Source: JAFDVN01 sp964472275 (GTDB lineage: Bacteria; Acidobacteriota; Holophagae; Holophagales; Holophagaceae). Taken from it: a DNA stretch of 27,946 nt. A program made the position numbers and the translations under genes. Every line of letters starts with the position of its first letter. The first letter of the stretch is position 1. Where the stretch lies: the NCBI GenBank assembly GCA_964472275.1, contig CAYYJN010000025.1, positions 1 to 27,946 of the forward strand, in the 5' to 3' direction. Positions 27,122-27,946 of this stretch are shown piece by piece. The notes beneath the pieces were generated by a model that made no database searches, was not told where the DNA came from, and saw nothing but the letters and a program-made list of their open reading frames with translations.

Positions 27122-27142
27122 TGTAGCCTGTAGCCTGTAGTC
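27122..27142. repeat. Three tandem heptads TGTAGYC between two convergent genes
   Basis: TGTAGCC, TGTAGCC and TGTAGTC run at 27122-27142, just before the folD stop. The start of the same intergenic region (27020-27045) holds CTACGGACTACGGGCT and related words, roughly the reverse complement of the heptads. The 127-bp interval may therefore fold back on itself and act as a bidirectional terminator or belong to an intergenic repeat family. Confidence 0.5.
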
Positions 27143-27145
27143 GAT

Positions 27146-27946
27146 CTACCGGCCCTCCGCCGCCTGCAGCGTGTTCCGCATGAGGCCCGCGATGGTGAGC
27201 GGGCCGACGCCGCCGGGCACGGGCGTGACGGCGGAGGCGACTTCGAGCGCTTCGCCGAAGCGCACATCGCCGCAGAGCACATGGCCCTTCTCGCGGAGCT
27301 TGGCGAGCTTCTGGGGCTCGGCGGCGAAGATGCGCTCGCCGAGCGCGAAATCTTCGACGCGGTTGATGCCCACATCAATGACGATGGCGCCGGGCTTGAT
27401 CCAGGAGCCTTCCACGAGGCCGGGCCGCCCCACGGCGACGACGAGCAGATCGGCTTCGCGACAGACGGAAGGCAGGTCCTTTGTGCGGCTATGGGCGACG
27501 GTGACGGTGGCGTTCGCTTCGAGCAGCATCAGGGCCATGGGCTTGCCGACGATCTCGCTGCGGCCCAGCACGACGGCTCGTTTGCCCGCGAGCGCCACGC
27601 CATGCAGTTCCAACATGCGCATCACGGCCGCCGGGGTGCAGGAGCGCAGGCCCTTCGCGCCCTGGAAGAGGCGGCCTTGGTTGAGGGGATGGAAACCGTC
27701 CACATCCTTCGCGGGATCCACCCGGTCAAGGATGGCCTTGGTGTCCAAGTGCTTCGGCAGCGGAAGCTGGATGAGGATGCCGTGGACGGCCGGATCGCCG
27801 TTGAGCGCGTCCACCACCGCCTCCAATTCGCCTTGAGAGGTCGTCGCCGGAAGCCGCCGCTCCAGGGAGCGGATGCCCGTCTCGGCGCAGTCCTTGACCT
27901 TGCCGCGCACATAGACGGCGCTCGCCGGGTCGTCGCCCACCAGCAC
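27146..27946 (-). CDS. folD: Bifunctional methylenetetrahydrofolate dehydrogenase/cyclohydrolase FolD (N-terminus beyond window)
   Basis: 266 residues are visible of a protein normally 280-300 long; the N-terminal 20-35 residues lie past the window edge. It interconverts 5,10-methylene-THF and 10-formyl-THF in one-carbon metabolism. Signatures: VGDDPASAVYVRGKVKDC near the visible start (contains the catalytic Lys of YVxxK), GILIQLPLPKHL, DVDGFHPLNQGRL, the Rossmann segment VVLGRSEIVGKPMALMLL, VIDVGIN, and the C-terminal TPVPGGVGPLTIAGLMRNTL. All are intact. The residue at the edge is an internal codon, not the start. Confidence 0.97.
   Translation of the reverse strand: MLVGDDPASAVYVRGKVKDCAETGIRSLERRLPATTSQGELEAVVDALNGDPAVHGILIQLPLPKHLDTKAILDRVDPAKDVDGFHPLNQGRLFQGAKGLRSCTPAAVMRMLELHGVALAGKRAVVLGRSEIVGKPMALMLLEANATVTVAHSRTKDLPSVCREADLLVVAVGRPGLVEGSWIKPGAIVIDVGINRVEDFALGERIFAAEPQKLAKLREKGHVLCGDVRFGEALEVASAVTPVPGGVGPLTIAGLMRNTLQAAEGR

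Overview
The window reads like chromosomal DNA of a high-GC Gram-negative bacterium. An acidobacterium of the Holophagae type (Geothrix/Holophaga-like) is my best guess. The reasons are an Oar-like TonB-dependent receptor with an N-terminal carboxypeptidase-regulatory domain, secreted metallopeptidases with Ig-like and adhesive C-terminal modules, an outer-membrane usher system with DUF4402 subunits, and good GGAG-type ribosome binding sites. This placement is inference; no rRNA or other decisive marker is present. One scaffold gap of exactly 100 N lies at 17583-17682.

Layout. 1-2850: the tail of one secreted protein, then a complete M4 (thermolysin-like) secreted metallopeptidase with the same C-terminus and a similar terminator, suggesting a tandem paralogue pair. 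2860-4864: an OmpR-type response regulator and its histidine kinase, overlapping by 8 nt. 4866-6545 (minus): recN, converging on the kinase. 6593-7549: a 2-oxoacid dehydrogenase E1 beta subunit without an alpha partner in view. 7621-13687: a chaperone-usher-like surface-fibre locus with a two-repeat DUF4402 protein, a short DUF4402 major-subunit candidate, an internal terminator, a PapD-like chaperone and a 1074-aa usher-like protein with SdrD-B-like and SPOR-like extensions. 13698-14619: a small hypothetical gene (minus) and a uracil-DNA glycosylase superfamily gene. 14706-17531: a periplasmic M16 peptidase, ending in a palindrome that abuts the gap. 17761-20867: a lower-GC block with a metzincin-type secreted metalloprotease and a lipoprotein. 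20962-22491: an RluA-type pseudouridine synthase with a long basic tail. 22498-23186: a hypothetical gene overlapping tail-to-tail with a pterin-4a-carbinolamine dehydratase. 23329-26163: an Oar-like TonB-dependent receptor broken by one in-frame TAG. 26263-27018: a FabG-like reductase. 27146-27946 (minus): folD, cut by the window edge.

Functionally the window mixes housekeeping genes (recN, folD, pseudouridine synthase, PCD, FabG-like, E1 beta) with an unusually large secreted/outer-membrane share: three metallopeptidases, a pilus-like system, a lipoprotein and a TonB receptor. That fits a surface-active, protein-degrading lifestyle.

The strongest unexplained signal is at the word level. 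I found no ACGT tetranucleotide anywhere in the roughly 27.8 kb of real sequence, although base composition alone predicts several dozen. RTCGAY is also nearly absent (one copy, intergenic). Codon pairs are bent to avoid both words: Asp-Val is written GAT-GTG and Ile-Asp is written ATT-GAY. This points to long-term avoidance of two palindromic sites, as expected from restriction-modification or cytosine methylation. The low-GC block obeys the same rule.
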